Below, one piece after another: positions 53,910 to 63,536 of a stretch of 64,000 bases of DNA. A model generated the notes under the pieces. The model was not told the origin of the DNA and ran no database searches. It was given only the letters and a program-made list of their open reading frames with translations. Source of the DNA: Fidelibacterota bacterium. Lineage in GTDB: Bacteria > Fidelibacterota > Marinisomatia > SCGC-AAA003-L08 > JACNLC01. The stretch spans positions 1 through 64,000 of the forward strand of contig JACNLC010000055.1 in assembly GCA_014381725.1 (NCBI GenBank). Direction: 5' to 3'. Positions within the stretch are counted from its first letter, which is position 1. Every line of letters starts with the position of its first letter. Position numbers and translations under genes: made by a program.

Positions 53910-54472
53910 GAAAAACATTAACTGTTCCAAAAGGATATATTAACGAAGGAAAAGAAATACGAGAAATAATCACGGAAAAAGAGATATACAACAAAGTTAA
54001 AGAACTTGCTGCAGAAATATCAAAATGTTATGCCGGAAAAATTCCAATTATCATTGGGGTTCTTAATGGATCTTTTATGTTTATGGCTGATCTTGTTCGT
54101 AATCTTTCAATTGATTTTGAAGTAGATTTCATAAAAATATCTTCCTATGGTAGTTCAACAAAATCATCAGGAACAGTTAGATTACTCAAAGATATAAGTG
54201 CTGACATTACAGGAAGAGATATAATTGTTGTTGAAGATATAATTGACAGTGGCTTAACTATTGAATTTATCAAGCACCGCTTAGAGGAAGCCGGGACAAA
54301 GTCTGTTAAGTTCGCAACATGCTTATATAAATCTAATGTAGCTAAACAAAGTTTTGATATTGATTTTATTGGATTTAACATACCTGATAAGTTTGTTGTT
54401 GGATATGGACTTGATTTTGACCAAAAATTTAGAGGATTATCATCAATTTACGCATTTGAAGAGGAAGTATAA
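53894..54472 (+). CDS. hpt: Hypoxanthine phosphoribosyltransferase
   Basis: A 192-residue type I phosphoribosyltransferase. The PRPP motif is IIVVEDIIDSGLTIEF near residue 112, with the GVLNGSFMFMADL loop near 55 and VDFIKISSYGSS. The end VVGYGLDFDQKFRGL is diagnostic of HPRT. It salvages hypoxanthine and guanine. It overlaps tilS by 16 bases and ends one codon boundary before ftsH. Confidence 0.93.
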   Translation: MGRTLRKTLTVPKGYINEGKEIREIITEKEIYNKVKELAAEISKCYAGKIPIIIGVLNGSFMFMADLVRNLSIDFEVDFIKISSYGSSTKSSGTVRLLKDISADITGRDIIVVEDIIDSGLTIEFIKHRLEEAGTKSVKFATCLYKSNVAKQSFDIDFIGFNIPDKFVVGYGLDFDQKFRGLSSIYAFEEEV

Positions 54473-56491
54473 ATGACACAAAATAAGAAAAAAACGAACA
54501 AGATACAAAGACCAGAACAAAGAAATAAGAAAAATGTAAAAGGAACCAATAAGAAACAAACTTTATGGAAATCAGCAGGACGAAATTTCTTCATTTGGGT
54601 AATCATCATTATTGCAGCTTTTAGTATTGCACGATTTTTATCGTCAGAAACAGAACCTAAGAGTGTATCATTTACAGAATATCAGGAATTCGTAGATAAT
54701 GGATTAGTAACTTCAGCTGAGGTTATTGGAAGCACTTTTGTTGGTACATTTAAAGAACCTGTCGAAGAAAATTTCGGTAAAATTACCAGAAAATATGACA
54801 AGTTTGTAACAGTACTTCCTTTTGTTGATAGTGAAGTAACAAAAAAGTGGGATGAGCAAGGAATTTCATATCGCTTTAAAGATCAAACAATGGGACTACT
54901 CGATTATTTAATTCAATTTTCTCCATGGATTTTGTTAATATTCTTTTGGTTCTATTTGATGAGAAGAATGCAAGGTGGCGGTGGACAGAATGGTATATTT
55001 AATTTTGGAAAAAGTAGAGCTAGAATTATTTCACCGGATAGCTCAAAAGTTACATTTGATGATGTAGCTGGTTGTGATGAAGCAAAAGTAGAATTACAAG
55101 AAATTGTAGAATTTCTCAAGAGTCCTAAAAAATTCCTAAAACTAGGGGCAAAAATACCTAAGGGTGCTTTATTGCTTGGTCCTCCGGGTACAGGAAAAAC
55201 ACTTCTTGCCAGAGCAATAGCTGGGGAGGCAGATGTTCCATATTTCAGCATAAGTGGTGCTGAATTTGTAGAAATGTTTGTTGGAGTTGGTGCAAGTCGT
55301 GTTAGAGATTTATTCGACCAAGCAAAGAAGAATGCTCCCAGTATAATTTTCATTGATGAGATGGACGCAGTTGGCAGACATCGTGGGGCTGGCCTCGGAG
55401 GAGGCCATGACGAACGAGAGCAAACTCTAAATCAGATTTTAGTTGAGATGGATGGTTTTGAGACAGATGATAATGTGATTCTTTTAGCTGCTACAAATCG
55501 CCCTGATGTTTTAGATAAAGCTCTTCTTCGCCCAGGGAGATTTGATAGGCAAATTGTTGTTGACGCACCAGGAATCGATGGAAGGGAAGCAATATTCAAA
55601 ATTCATACCAGAAGAATCCCTTTATCAGATGATGTGGATCTGAAAACATTGGCAAAGGGTACTCCTGGATTAGTAGGAGCTGACTTGGAGAATTTAGCTA
55701 ATGAGGCTGCTTTATTAGCAGCAAGGAGAGATAAGAAATCTGTAACAATGTCTGATTTTGAAGATGCTAAGGATAAAGTAATGATGGGTGTTGAACGCAA
55801 AAGTATGATTTTAACACCAGAAGAACGCAAAGTAACAGCTTATCATGAAGCTGGACATTCTTTAGTAGCATACTTTACAGAGTATTCAGATCCTGTCCAT
55901 AAGATTTCTATTATTCCAAGGGGACGAGCATTAGGGATAACTTCACAACTTCCAGACAATGAAAAACACAATTATTCACGAAACTATTTATTAGCTCGTT
56001 TAGATGTTCTTATGGGCGGTCGTACTGCTGAAAAAATAGTAATTAAGGATTTGTCTACTGGTGCAGGAAATGACATTTCTGTGGCTACAGATATTGCTCG
56101 TAGGATGGTTTGCGAATGGGGACTAAGTGATAGAATTGGCCCTCTAACTTTCGGTAAGAAACAAGAGGAGGTGTTCCTTGGTAGAGAAATCTCACATTCT
56201 AGGGATTATAGTGATGATATATCTACCGTTATCGATGAGGAAATTTCACTATTTGTAAAAGATGCTGAAAATAGGGCTGAGAAAATTCTTAGAGATAATA
56301 TTGAGATTTTACATAATTTAGCTAATGCACTCTTAGAATATGAAACTATCTCGGGTGATAATATGGAAAAAATAATAAATGGGAAACCTATTCAAGTTCA
56401 ACCTGTTGAGGAACCCAAAAAACGCAAAAGAAAGAAAATCGCAAAAAAGACAACAAATAAGAATTCAAAAACAAAAAATACTGTAGGTTAA
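54473..56491 (+). CDS. ftsH: ATP-dependent zinc metalloprotease FtsH
   Basis: A 672-residue membrane AAA protease. A basic N-terminus (about 1-35) leads to a first membrane segment ([14 protein letters not shown]), an extracytoplasmic domain, and a second segment ([14 protein letters not shown]) near residue 150. The AAA domain has Walker A GPPGTGKT near 240, Walker [13 protein letters not shown], the SRH region and the zinc site HEAGH near residue 460. The tail is Lys-rich. It degrades misfolded membrane proteins and some regulators. Confidence 0.97.
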   Translation: MTQNKKKTNKIQRPEQRNKKNVKGTNKKQTLWKSAGRNFFIWVIIIIAAFSIARFLSSETEPKSVSFTEYQEFVDNGLVTSAEVIGSTFVGTFKEPVEENFGKITRKYDKFVTVLPFVDSEVTKKWDEQGISYRFKDQTMGLLDYLIQFSPWILLIFFWFYLMRRMQGGGGQNGIFNFGKSRARIISPDSSKVTFDDVAGCDEAKVELQEIVEFLKSPKKFLKLGAKIPKGALLLGPPGTGKTLLARAIAGEADVPYFSISGAEFVEMFVGVGASRVRDLFDQAKKNAPSIIFIDEMDAVGRHRGAGLGGGHDEREQTLNQILVEMDGFETDDNVILLAATNRPDVLDKALLRPGRFDRQIVVDAPGIDGREAIFKIHTRRIPLSDDVDLKTLAKGTPGLVGADLENLANEAALLAARRDKKSVTMSDFEDAKDKVMMGVERKSMILTPEERKVTAYHEAGHSLVAYFTEYSDPVHKISIIPRGRALGITSQLPDNEKHNYSRNYLLARLDVLMGGRTAEKIVIKDLSTGAGNDISVATDIARRMVCEWGLSDRIGPLTFGKKQEEVFLGREISHSRDYSDDISTVIDEEISLFVKDAENRAEKILRDNIEILHNLANALLEYETISGDNMEKIINGKPIQVQPVEEPKKRKRKKIAKKTTNKNSKTKNTVG

Positions 56492-56502
56492 CGCTTTGAT
56501 GA

Positions 56503-57330
56503 ATGAATTTAACTAGACACATATTAGAAAAATCTAGAACTAAAGTAATGGGTATTTTGAATCTTACACCTGATTCTTTCTACGATGGCGGGAAATACAG
56601 TATTGATAATGTAAATCAACATATAAAGGATATGATTCAATGTGGTGCTGATATTATTGATGTAGGTGCCGAATCATCTAGACCAGGAGCAAACCCTATA
56701 AGTTTCGATGAGGAAATTAGTAGATTAGATCCAGTTTTTGAGTTACTATCGTCGTATAATATTTTATTTTCCATAGATACCAATAAACCAGAAGTTGCCC
56801 GTATAGCAATCCAGAAAGGTTTTGATATAATTAATGATATAACTGGAGGTGGCGAATCTGGTGGAATGTTTAAGGTTGCAGCAGAGTTCAATGTACCGAT
56901 TATCATTATGCACATGCTTGGTAATCCTTTGACAATGCAAAATAAGCCTATCTACGACGATGTAATTGATGATATAAAGAAATATTTCTGTCATCAAATT
57001 AAATTAGCTCAATTATTTGGAGTAAAAGACAAGAATATTATTTTGGATCCTGGAATTGGTTTTGGTAAAGATATGTCAGATAATATTGAAATAGTTAATC
57101 GATTACAGGAAATAAAATCTCTTGGATATTCCGTATTAATTGGAACTTCTAGGAAATCATTTCTTCAATTAGATGATGATAAACCAATCGACAGACTTCC
57201 CGCAAGTATTAGTTCAATGACTTTAGCAATTACAAATGGTGCAGATATTGTTAGAGTTCACGATGTAAAAGAAAGTTGCAAGTCTACAAGAATCACTGAT
57301 AGATTTACCAGTAAAATAGAGGTAAATTAA
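56503..57330 (+). CDS. folP: Dihydropteroate synthase
   Basis: A 275-residue TIM-barrel enzyme. It has VMGILNLTPDSFYDGGKY near residue 13, DVGAESSRPGANP near 51, the DTNKPEVA strand, INDITGG, IMHMLGNP and LDPGIGFGK. It makes dihydropteroate from p-aminobenzoate in folate synthesis and is the sulfonamide target. It follows ftsH by 11 bases, continuing the same strand block. Confidence 0.95.
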   Translation: MNLTRHILEKSRTKVMGILNLTPDSFYDGGKYSIDNVNQHIKDMIQCGADIIDVGAESSRPGANPISFDEEISRLDPVFELLSSYNILFSIDTNKPEVARIAIQKGFDIINDITGGGESGGMFKVAAEFNVPIIIMHMLGNPLTMQNKPIYDDVIDDIKKYFCHQIKLAQLFGVKDKNIILDPGIGFGKDMSDNIEIVNRLQEIKSLGYSVLIGTSRKSFLQLDDDKPIDRLPASISSMTLAITNGADIVRVHDVKESCKSTRITDRFTSKIEVN

Positions 57331-57352
57331 ATAGTCAAATGGAGAACTTAAA

Positions 57353-57862
57353 ATGAATTCTTTAAAACGCTTGTTTTTGTTATTTGTACTTACATCGATT
57401 TCTATCGGGACTATTTGCTTTAGTCAAGATATTACTTCTTTTCCAGATAAACCCCAAAGTAGTAGCTACATCATTCCTGAGGATCCAAGTCTACATTTAC
57501 CAGTTAATATTTGGGGACATGTAAAAAAACCAGGACAGTTTTTAATTCCATATACTTCTAATGTTGATTTGGTCTCATTATTATCATTAGCTGGAGGTCC
57601 ACTTCCAGGAGCAAAATTAAATAAAATTCTATTAGTAAGAGAAAGATATCAAGATGATAATTCTCAAATTGTTTATGAAATCGATCTAAGAGAATTTTTA
57701 GAAACAGGTGATAGAACTACTGTTCCACTTATTGAGCCAAATGATACAATTCTAATCGAACAATCATTTTGGAGTTCTATGAAGCAAAATTCAAGTTTTA
57801 TACAGACGCTTCTTTATATTTCTACAACTGCATTACAAATACATCAGATGACGAAGAATTAA
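57353..57862 (+). CDS. Secreted SLBB-domain protein
   Basis: A 169-residue protein with a signal peptide (about residues 1-24, basic start then hydrophobic run, SIGTICFSQ). The middle has an SLBB fold: NIWGHVKKPGQFLIPYTSNVDLVSLLSLAGG near residues 53-83, with an ending IEPNDTILIEQ near 125. SLBB domains are found in polysaccharide-export proteins of the Wza type, but here the export-channel domain and lipobox are missing. It might be a periplasmic accessory to exopolysaccharide export. GGAGA precedes the start. Confidence 0.78.
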   Translation: MNSLKRLFLLFVLTSISIGTICFSQDITSFPDKPQSSSYIIPEDPSLHLPVNIWGHVKKPGQFLIPYTSNVDLVSLLSLAGGPLPGAKLNKILLVRERYQDDNSQIVYEIDLREFLETGDRTTVPLIEPNDTILIEQSFWSSMKQNSSFIQTLLYISTTALQIHQMTKN

Positions 57863-57864
57863 CA

Positions 57865-58984
57865 ATGGACATTGATCATCTTAAAGAACAATTTGAAACA
57901 TCAAAAGTAAAGTATATCGAACTTAGGGGGTATCTTTGACAGAGATTTACTTAATTCAGAGATAGCAGAACTCCAAAAAAGAACACTCGAAACAGGTTTT
58001 TGGGACGACAACAGAAAAGCGCAATTTATTACTAAGAAAATCAGCAGTTTAGAAAATGAGCTCAAGATGTGGCAAGAGCTTGAGAATAAGTATTCAGAAG
58101 TTGAAATTCACTTTGAGTTGTTAGAATCTGAAGGTAAACCTGACTCTGAAATAGGAATTGCATTAAATTCTTTCTTAAAGTTCCTAGAGTATGTTGAATT
58201 ACGGAAAATGCTAAATAATCATGATGATCATCGAGGAGCAATTTTAACAATACATCCTGGTGCTGGAGGAACTGAATCTCAAGATTGGGCAAATATGTTG
58301 TATCGACTATATATGCGTTGGTGTGAGCGATCTAATTTTAAAACAACAGTTATGGACTATCAACCTGGAGATGAAGCAGGATTGAAAGATGTTTCTGTCG
58401 AAATTTCTGGAGAGTACGCTTATGGCTATCTGAAAGCAGAGGCTGGAGTTCACCGATTAGTAAGAATTTCTCCGTTTGATAGTAATTCAAGAAGGCATAC
58501 ATCATTTGCTTCAGTGTTTATTTATCCGCTTATTGATGATGATGTAGAAATTGAGATACTAGATAAAGAAATCCGTATAGATACATATCGTGCAAGTGGA
58601 GCTGGTGGTCAACATGTAAATAAAACTGATTCTGCAGTGCGAATTACTCATATTCCAACAAATATTGTTGTTCAGTGTCAAAATGAAAGGAGCCAACTTA
58701 AAAATAAGAATACAGCAATGAAAATGCTAAAAGCTAAGCTTTATAAAAAAATACTTGAAGATAAAGCATCAGAGCAACAAAAACTTGAAGAACAGAAATT
58801 GGATATTGGATGGGGAAGTCAAATTAGGTCATATATTTTTCATCCGTATAATTTGGTCAAAGATCATAGGACTAAAGAAGAAACAGGGAACATTCAATCA
58901 GTTATGGATGGTGAAATAAACTCATTCATCAGGGCTTATCTATTAATGAATATGGAGAAAACAACAAGTGTCAACCGAACATAA
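57865..58984 (+). CDS. prfB: Peptide chain release factor 2, expressed by programmed +1 frameshift
   Basis: A 372-residue RF2. Translation starts at ATG 57865, runs 24 codons to CTT-TGA at 57934-57939, then continues at GAC 57938 in the +1 frame. The slip site carries the internal Shine-Dalgarno AGGGGG. After it come the RF2 domains, including the GGQ motif in ASGAGGQHVNKTDSAVR that triggers hydrolysis. The stop UGA is itself read by RF2, so the shift autoregulates synthesis. The gene overlaps lysS by 17 bases. Confidence 0.96.
57922..57939 (+). promoter_or_regulatory. RF2 +1 programmed frameshift site
   Basis: CTTAGGGGGTATCTTTGA holds the internal Shine-Dalgarno, the slippery CUU and the in-frame UGA, and is followed by C. 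Sequence and spacing match the E. coli prfB site. Confidence 0.95.
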
Positions 58985-60461
58985 AAGTTTAAAACAAATT
59001 ATTAATTTTCGATTAGAAAAATTAGCAGATATTAGGGAATCTGGATTTAATCCTTATCCTCATAATTATAACAAAACTCACACAGCTGAAGAAATTCTAA
59101 TATCGTATGAGACTTTTGAGGGGAAATCGATTTCTATTGCCGGTAGGATTGTAGCAATGAGAAAAATGGGGAAGGCAAGTTTTTTCCATATTCAAGATGA
59201 AACCGGAAAAATTCAGATGTATATTAAACGAGACAATGTTGGAACAGAACTTTACAACAATCTCTTTAAGAAATTGGATTTGGGAGATATCGTAGGGATT
59301 GAAGGTATAGTATTCAAGACTAAAACAGAAGAGACATCTATAAATGTTGAACAGTTAACATTATTATCCAAAAATATTAGACCTTTACCAAATCTTAAAG
59401 AAAAAGATGGAGAAGCTTTCAACGCATTTGATGATAAAGAACACAGATATCGTAATCGTCACTTGGATTTGATTGCTAATCCAGATGTAAAATTAGTATT
59501 TCAAACAAGAGCAAGGATAATAACATTATTAAGAAATTATCTTGATAATAAAGGATTCGTTGAAGTGGAAACTCCGGTTTTACAATCAATTTATGGAGGA
59601 GCTTCTGCACGGCCATTTACAACTTATCATAATACACTTGACCAAAACTTATTTTTACGAATTGCAGATGAGTTATATTTGAAAAGATTGATTATAGGTG
59701 GATTTGATAAAGTCTATGAAATTGCTAAAAATTTCAGAAATGAAGGTATGGATAAAAATCATAATCCTGAATACACTTCACTTGAGTATTATCAAGCTTA
59801 TGCTGATGTTCACGATGTGCTGAAGCTTACAGAAAGAATGATAAGAGAAACAGCAAAAGCAATTGGTAAATTGCATGTAAAATTCGGTAAATATGAGATT
59901 GATTTATCTAAACCGTTTGAACAAAAATCAATGGCAGAATTATTGAAAGATAAGACAAAAAAAGATGTATTCTCTATGAATCGAGAAGAATTACAGAAAT
60001 TGGTTAAATCGTATAATATTGATGTTGAAGACAAAATGAACTATGGTCAACTATTTGATAAATTGTTTGGAGAAATTGTTGAACCAGATTTAATTCAACC
60101 AACATTTGTTATGGATTATCCCAAAGAAATTTCTCCATTAGCAAAAGAAAAACGCGGTGAAGATAGCAAAATTGTTGAGCGATTCGAATTATTCATTGGA
60201 GGTATGGAATTTGCAAATGCCTTTACAGAACTGAATGATCCTATAGAACAACGAAAACGATTGGAAGAACAAGCAAAACTTAGAGAATTGGGCGATGATG
60301 AAGCTCAAGTTGTAGATGAAAACTTTCTTCAAGCTGTAGAATATGGCATGCCTCCAACTGGAGGTGTCGGTATTGGTGTAGATAGACTCGTTATGTTGTT
60401 AACTGAACAAACTTCTATAAAAGATGTTCTACTATTTCCTGCTATGAGACCTGAGGTTTAG
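58968..60461 (+). CDS. lysS: Lysyl-tRNA synthetase, class II
   Basis: A 497-residue class II synthetase with a GTG start inside the prfB end. It has an N-terminal OB fold (about 55-150: SIAGRIVAMRKMGKASFFHIQD), motif 1 around FVEVETPVLQSIYGGASARPF, motif 2 FRNEGMDKNHNPEYTSLEYYQAY and motif 3 GGVGIGVDRLVMLLT. It charges tRNA-Lys. GGAG precedes the start. It touches the transporter gene by one base. Confidence 0.96.
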   Translation: MSTEHKSLKQIINFRLEKLADIRESGFNPYPHNYNKTHTAEEILISYETFEGKSISIAGRIVAMRKMGKASFFHIQDETGKIQMYIKRDNVGTELYNNLFKKLDLGDIVGIEGIVFKTKTEETSINVEQLTLLSKNIRPLPNLKEKDGEAFNAFDDKEHRYRNRHLDLIANPDVKLVFQTRARIITLLRNYLDNKGFVEVETPVLQSIYGGASARPFTTYHNTLDQNLFLRIADELYLKRLIIGGFDKVYEIAKNFRNEGMDKNHNPEYTSLEYYQAYADVHDVLKLTERMIRETAKAIGKLHVKFGKYEIDLSKPFEQKSMAELLKDKTKKDVFSMNREELQKLVKSYNIDVEDKMNYGQLFDKLFGEIVEPDLIQPTFVMDYPKEISPLAKEKRGEDSKIVERFELFIGGMEFANAFTELNDPIEQRKRLEEQAKLRELGDDEAQVVDENFLQAVEYGMPPTGGVGIGVDRLVMLLTEQTSIKDVLLFPAMRPEV

Positions 60462-61678
60462 TGACAGTTTATAGGAAAATAGCATTTCGCCAACTTAGAG
60501 CCAAACATTCCTTTGGTTTTATTTCATTCACATCAATTTTAAGTATTATCGGATTGTTGCTGGGAGTAGCATTTCTAATAATGATATCTGCATTTTCTAA
60601 TGGATTTTCATCTGCTATCGAGGATAAGTTATCTAGTCTTGATGGACATCTGCGTATTCAAAAATATAATGGATACGAATTAGTAGATGAAAATGATTTA
60701 TCATATTTAGATTCTCTTCTTCATTCCAATTTGGAATTTGCATCAATGACCCCATATATAGAAAAACGAGTAATGGTTCGCAAAGGAAATGCAACAGAAG
60801 GACTTATGATTTATGGTATTGAGCAAAATTCTTTGCAAACGATATTTGGATTAGAAAAATTTATAATTGAAGGCAAAACTACATTTACAAATCCAAATAG
60901 CATAATTATTGGTAATGAACTTGCAAAACAACTTGAGGTAAACATCGATGATAAACTTGTTTTATTTGATATTGAAAAACTCATTTCTGAAAATTTAGTC
61001 ATAGCTAATAATTATATTGTCTCAGGTATTATAAAAACTGGATTTCCAGAATATGATAAACTATTAGCATTTGTTTCATTTGAAGGTATTGATTTGCTCT
61101 TTGGAAATACTAAAAAGTATGATGGCGTCATTAGTAATTTCACTAAACCAGAACAAATTGCTAAAGTAGATGAGGTTATAGCAAACAATTTAGATTTTCC
61201 GTTTTCTACAACAACTTGGAAAGAACGACATGCAAACCTATTTGAATGGCTAAATATCTATGATATACCTATTTTGCTGTTGATGGTTTTTATAATTATA
61301 GTTGCTGTGTTTAATATTTCGGCAACTTTGTGGATGATTGTAGTAGAAAAAAGCAAGAATATTGGGATTCTATTAACAATGGGATTTAACCAAATGGAGA
61401 TTAGAAAAATATTCTTGTTAGAGGGTTTGATAATTGGAGGAATTGGTTCTTTGTTCGGATTGTTTTTTGCAATATTGGTTCTTTTCTTCCAAGCTAAATA
61501 CCATTTTATAAGTTTATCTTCAGATATATATTTTATGGATTATCTCCCTGTTAAAATGTCTCTTAAATCTCTAATTATGTACCCAGTATTTGCTATATTA
61601 TTAACACTAATAGCGTCCAGCATTCCTTCTTTTCGAGCTTCTAAAGTAGAACCAGCAGAAGCTGTGAGGTATGAATGA
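60461..61678 (+). CDS. LolC/LolE-family lipoprotein-releasing ABC permease, first copy
   Basis: A 405-residue inner-membrane permease with a GTG start. It has an N-terminal RQLRAKHSFGFISFTSILSIIGLLLGVAFLI segment, a large periplasmic MacB-like domain (about 45-260), and three C-terminal FtsX segments. KSKNIGILLTMGF is the coupling-helix region seen in LolE-type proteins. It pairs with the next permease and the LolD-like ATPase to release lipoproteins from the inner membrane. Motif resemblance supports LolCE over other MacB-type exporters, though that is not certain. Confidence 0.85.
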   Translation: MTVYRKIAFRQLRAKHSFGFISFTSILSIIGLLLGVAFLIMISAFSNGFSSAIEDKLSSLDGHLRIQKYNGYELVDENDLSYLDSLLHSNLEFASMTPYIEKRVMVRKGNATEGLMIYGIEQNSLQTIFGLEKFIIEGKTTFTNPNSIIIGNELAKQLEVNIDDKLVLFDIEKLISENLVIANNYIVSGIIKTGFPEYDKLLAFVSFEGIDLLFGNTKKYDGVISNFTKPEQIAKVDEVIANNLDFPFSTTTWKERHANLFEWLNIYDIPILLLMVFIIIVAVFNISATLWMIVVEKSKNIGILLTMGFNQMEIRKIFLLEGLIIGGIGSLFGLFFAILVLFFQAKYHFISLSSDIYFMDYLPVKMSLKSLIMYPVFAILLTLIASSIPSFRASKVEPAEAVRYE

Positions 61679-62856
61679 ACTTTTATAGCTTTGTTTATAA
61701 ATTTATTTCTCGAAAAGGAAATTCGTCTCGTTTCAATTGGACTATGATGTTTCCTTTGATTGGAGTTGTGATTGGGTGTATCCTTGTTACACTGACTTTT
61801 GCAATTATGGATGGTATGGAAAAGAAGATTTTTACAACACTTAGAGAATTTTCATCTCCTGCAAAAATTATTATTAATAAGTCTAACAAAAATCAATTAA
61901 CAAATATTGAAGAATTTCTCGAACAAAACCAGATTGAATATTATAAATCAATTGAAAGAAATGGAATATTGTCGAATGGTCAGGAATACAGATTTGCAAA
62001 AATTCGTGCAGTTGATAAATTAGAGAAATATCTTAAATCAATCAACTTGAAAAATGATAATACTATTTCTGAATACAAAGAAAGTTATGCAATTTTAGGC
62101 AATGCGTTGGCAATGCGGTTGAATTTAGAAATTTATGATGAAATTAAACTAATTTCTCCATTGGACATTAACTTAATTACGGGAATTCCACCATACAAAA
62201 CAGTTTATCTTTATGATACTTTTGGACTGAATATTTTGGATTACGATATCAATTATGCATTTGTTTCGTACAAAACAGGTACTGAAATGTTTAAATATTC
62301 AATAAACGAAACATTGCTTTTGAATGAAGAATTTGAAATTAGCGTATTGAATAATTTCAAAAGAGAATTTCCCAATATTGAGTATCAAACTTGGAAAGAT
62401 AAACAGCAAAAATTAATATCTGCAATGAAATTGGAAAAACTAGCATATTCTACATTTGGTTTTTTAATTGTATTTATTGCGGGTTTTAATTTACTATCTA
62501 TGATGAGTTTGTCCGTTATGCAAAAAATTTCACAAATTGGAATACTGAAAACAATTGGTTATTCCAATAAAAGAATTTCAAAGATATTTATCATCCAAAG
62601 TTTTGTTACTGGAATTTTAGGTGGGTTACTTGGAGTTGGAGCAGGGGTAGTGCTAATTAAATTGGAAACTAAGTACCGTTTTCTGAAAGTTATTTTTGAT
62701 ACTTTTCCTCTAAAAGAATTTCCCTTAATTTTATCGTATGAAAAAATAGTAATGGTATTTCTTGTTTCAGTTATGCTAATTCTGATTTCCGGAATTTATC
62801 CAGCTTATAAGTCAGCAAAATTAAATCCAATTAAATCAATAGATTATATAAAATGA
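61675..62856 (+). CDS. LolC/LolE-family ABC permease, second copy
   Basis: A 393-residue permease related to the preceding one. It starts FVYKFISRKGNSSRFNWTMMFPLIGVVIG, has a periplasmic domain (about 45-255), and three C-terminal membrane segments; MQKISQIGILKTIGYSNKRI is the coupling region. It overlaps both neighbours by 4 bases, so the three genes form one translationally coupled ABC transporter. Two different permease chains suggest a LolC-LolE heterodimer rather than a homodimer. Confidence 0.85.
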   Translation: MNFYSFVYKFISRKGNSSRFNWTMMFPLIGVVIGCILVTLTFAIMDGMEKKIFTTLREFSSPAKIIINKSNKNQLTNIEEFLEQNQIEYYKSIERNGILSNGQEYRFAKIRAVDKLEKYLKSINLKNDNTISEYKESYAILGNALAMRLNLEIYDEIKLISPLDINLITGIPPYKTVYLYDTFGLNILDYDINYAFVSYKTGTEMFKYSINETLLLNEEFEISVLNNFKREFPNIEYQTWKDKQQKLISAMKLEKLAYSTFGFLIVFIAGFNLLSMMSLSVMQKISQIGILKTIGYSNKRISKIFIIQSFVTGILGGLLGVGAGVVLIKLETKYRFLKVIFDTFPLKEFPLILSYEKIVMVFLVSVMLILISGIYPAYKSAKLNPIKSIDYIK

Positions 62857-63530
62857 AACTAATAGCAAAAAATATTACAAAATCTTACATAACTCAAGCA
62901 GGTAAAGTTGATGTTCTTACTGGGATTGATTTAAATGTAAAAGAAGGAGAAATTGTAGCAGTTATGGGACCTTCTGGAGCAGGAAAATCCACTCTGCTTC
63001 ATGTTATAGGAACTTTAGATAGTTTTGATAATGGACATTTAGAAATTGATGGGCAGATTATTAGCAATAATCAAAACGAATTGTCAAAAATAAGAGCAAC
63101 TAAGCTAGGTTTTGTGTTTCAATTTCATCACTTATTACCAGAATTTACAGTTCTAGAGAACTTGATTATTCCTCAAATGCTGTTGCATTCCGACCACAAA
63201 AAAGCTGAAATGCGAGCAATGGAATTGTTAAACTTAGTAAATTTGTCAAATAGGTCTATGCATTATCCATCCCAAATATCAGGTGGTGAAAAACAAAGAG
63301 TTTCAGTTTTGCGAGCATTAGTAAATAGACCCAAAATTATAATTGCAGATGAACCTACAGGGAATCTAGATGTAGAAAATAGTAACCTACTTTTGCATCT
63401 AATTAGTGAATTAAGTAGAAAGTTCAAACAGTCATTTGTAATTGCAACTCATGATAAATCTGTTGCTGAAATTGCAAATAGAACATTAGTTCTAGATAAT
63501 GGAAAACTCAATCACAAGAAAATTGGTTAA
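62853..63530 (+). CDS. lolD: LolD-like ABC transporter ATPase
   Basis: A 225-residue ATPase. Walker A is GPSGAGKST near residue 39, the Q loop FQFHHLLPEFTVLEN, the signature SGGEKQR near 142 and Walker B IIIADEPTGNLD near 160, with a final His in ATHDKS. The FTVLENLIIP region is typical of LolD/FtsE/MacB-type proteins. It energises the two permeases just upstream, likely for lipoprotein release to the outer membrane. Confidence 0.88.
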   Translation: MKLIAKNITKSYITQAGKVDVLTGIDLNVKEGEIVAVMGPSGAGKSTLLHVIGTLDSFDNGHLEIDGQIISNNQNELSKIRATKLGFVFQFHHLLPEFTVLENLIIPQMLLHSDHKKAEMRAMELLNLVNLSNRSMHYPSQISGGEKQRVSVLRALVNRPKIIIADEPTGNLDVENSNLLLHLISELSRKFKQSFVIATHDKSVAEIANRTLVLDNGKLNHKKIG

Positions 63531-63536
63531 AACACT

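Noticed and set aside
54952-55353. 133-residue minus-strand open frame inside ftsH
   Set aside because: It overlaps the conserved AAA domain of ftsH and has no start signal or motif.
57865-58066. Frameshift error in prfB
   Set aside because: The break occurs at the canonical RF2 slip site with internal Shine-Dalgarno and UGA, so it is programmed.
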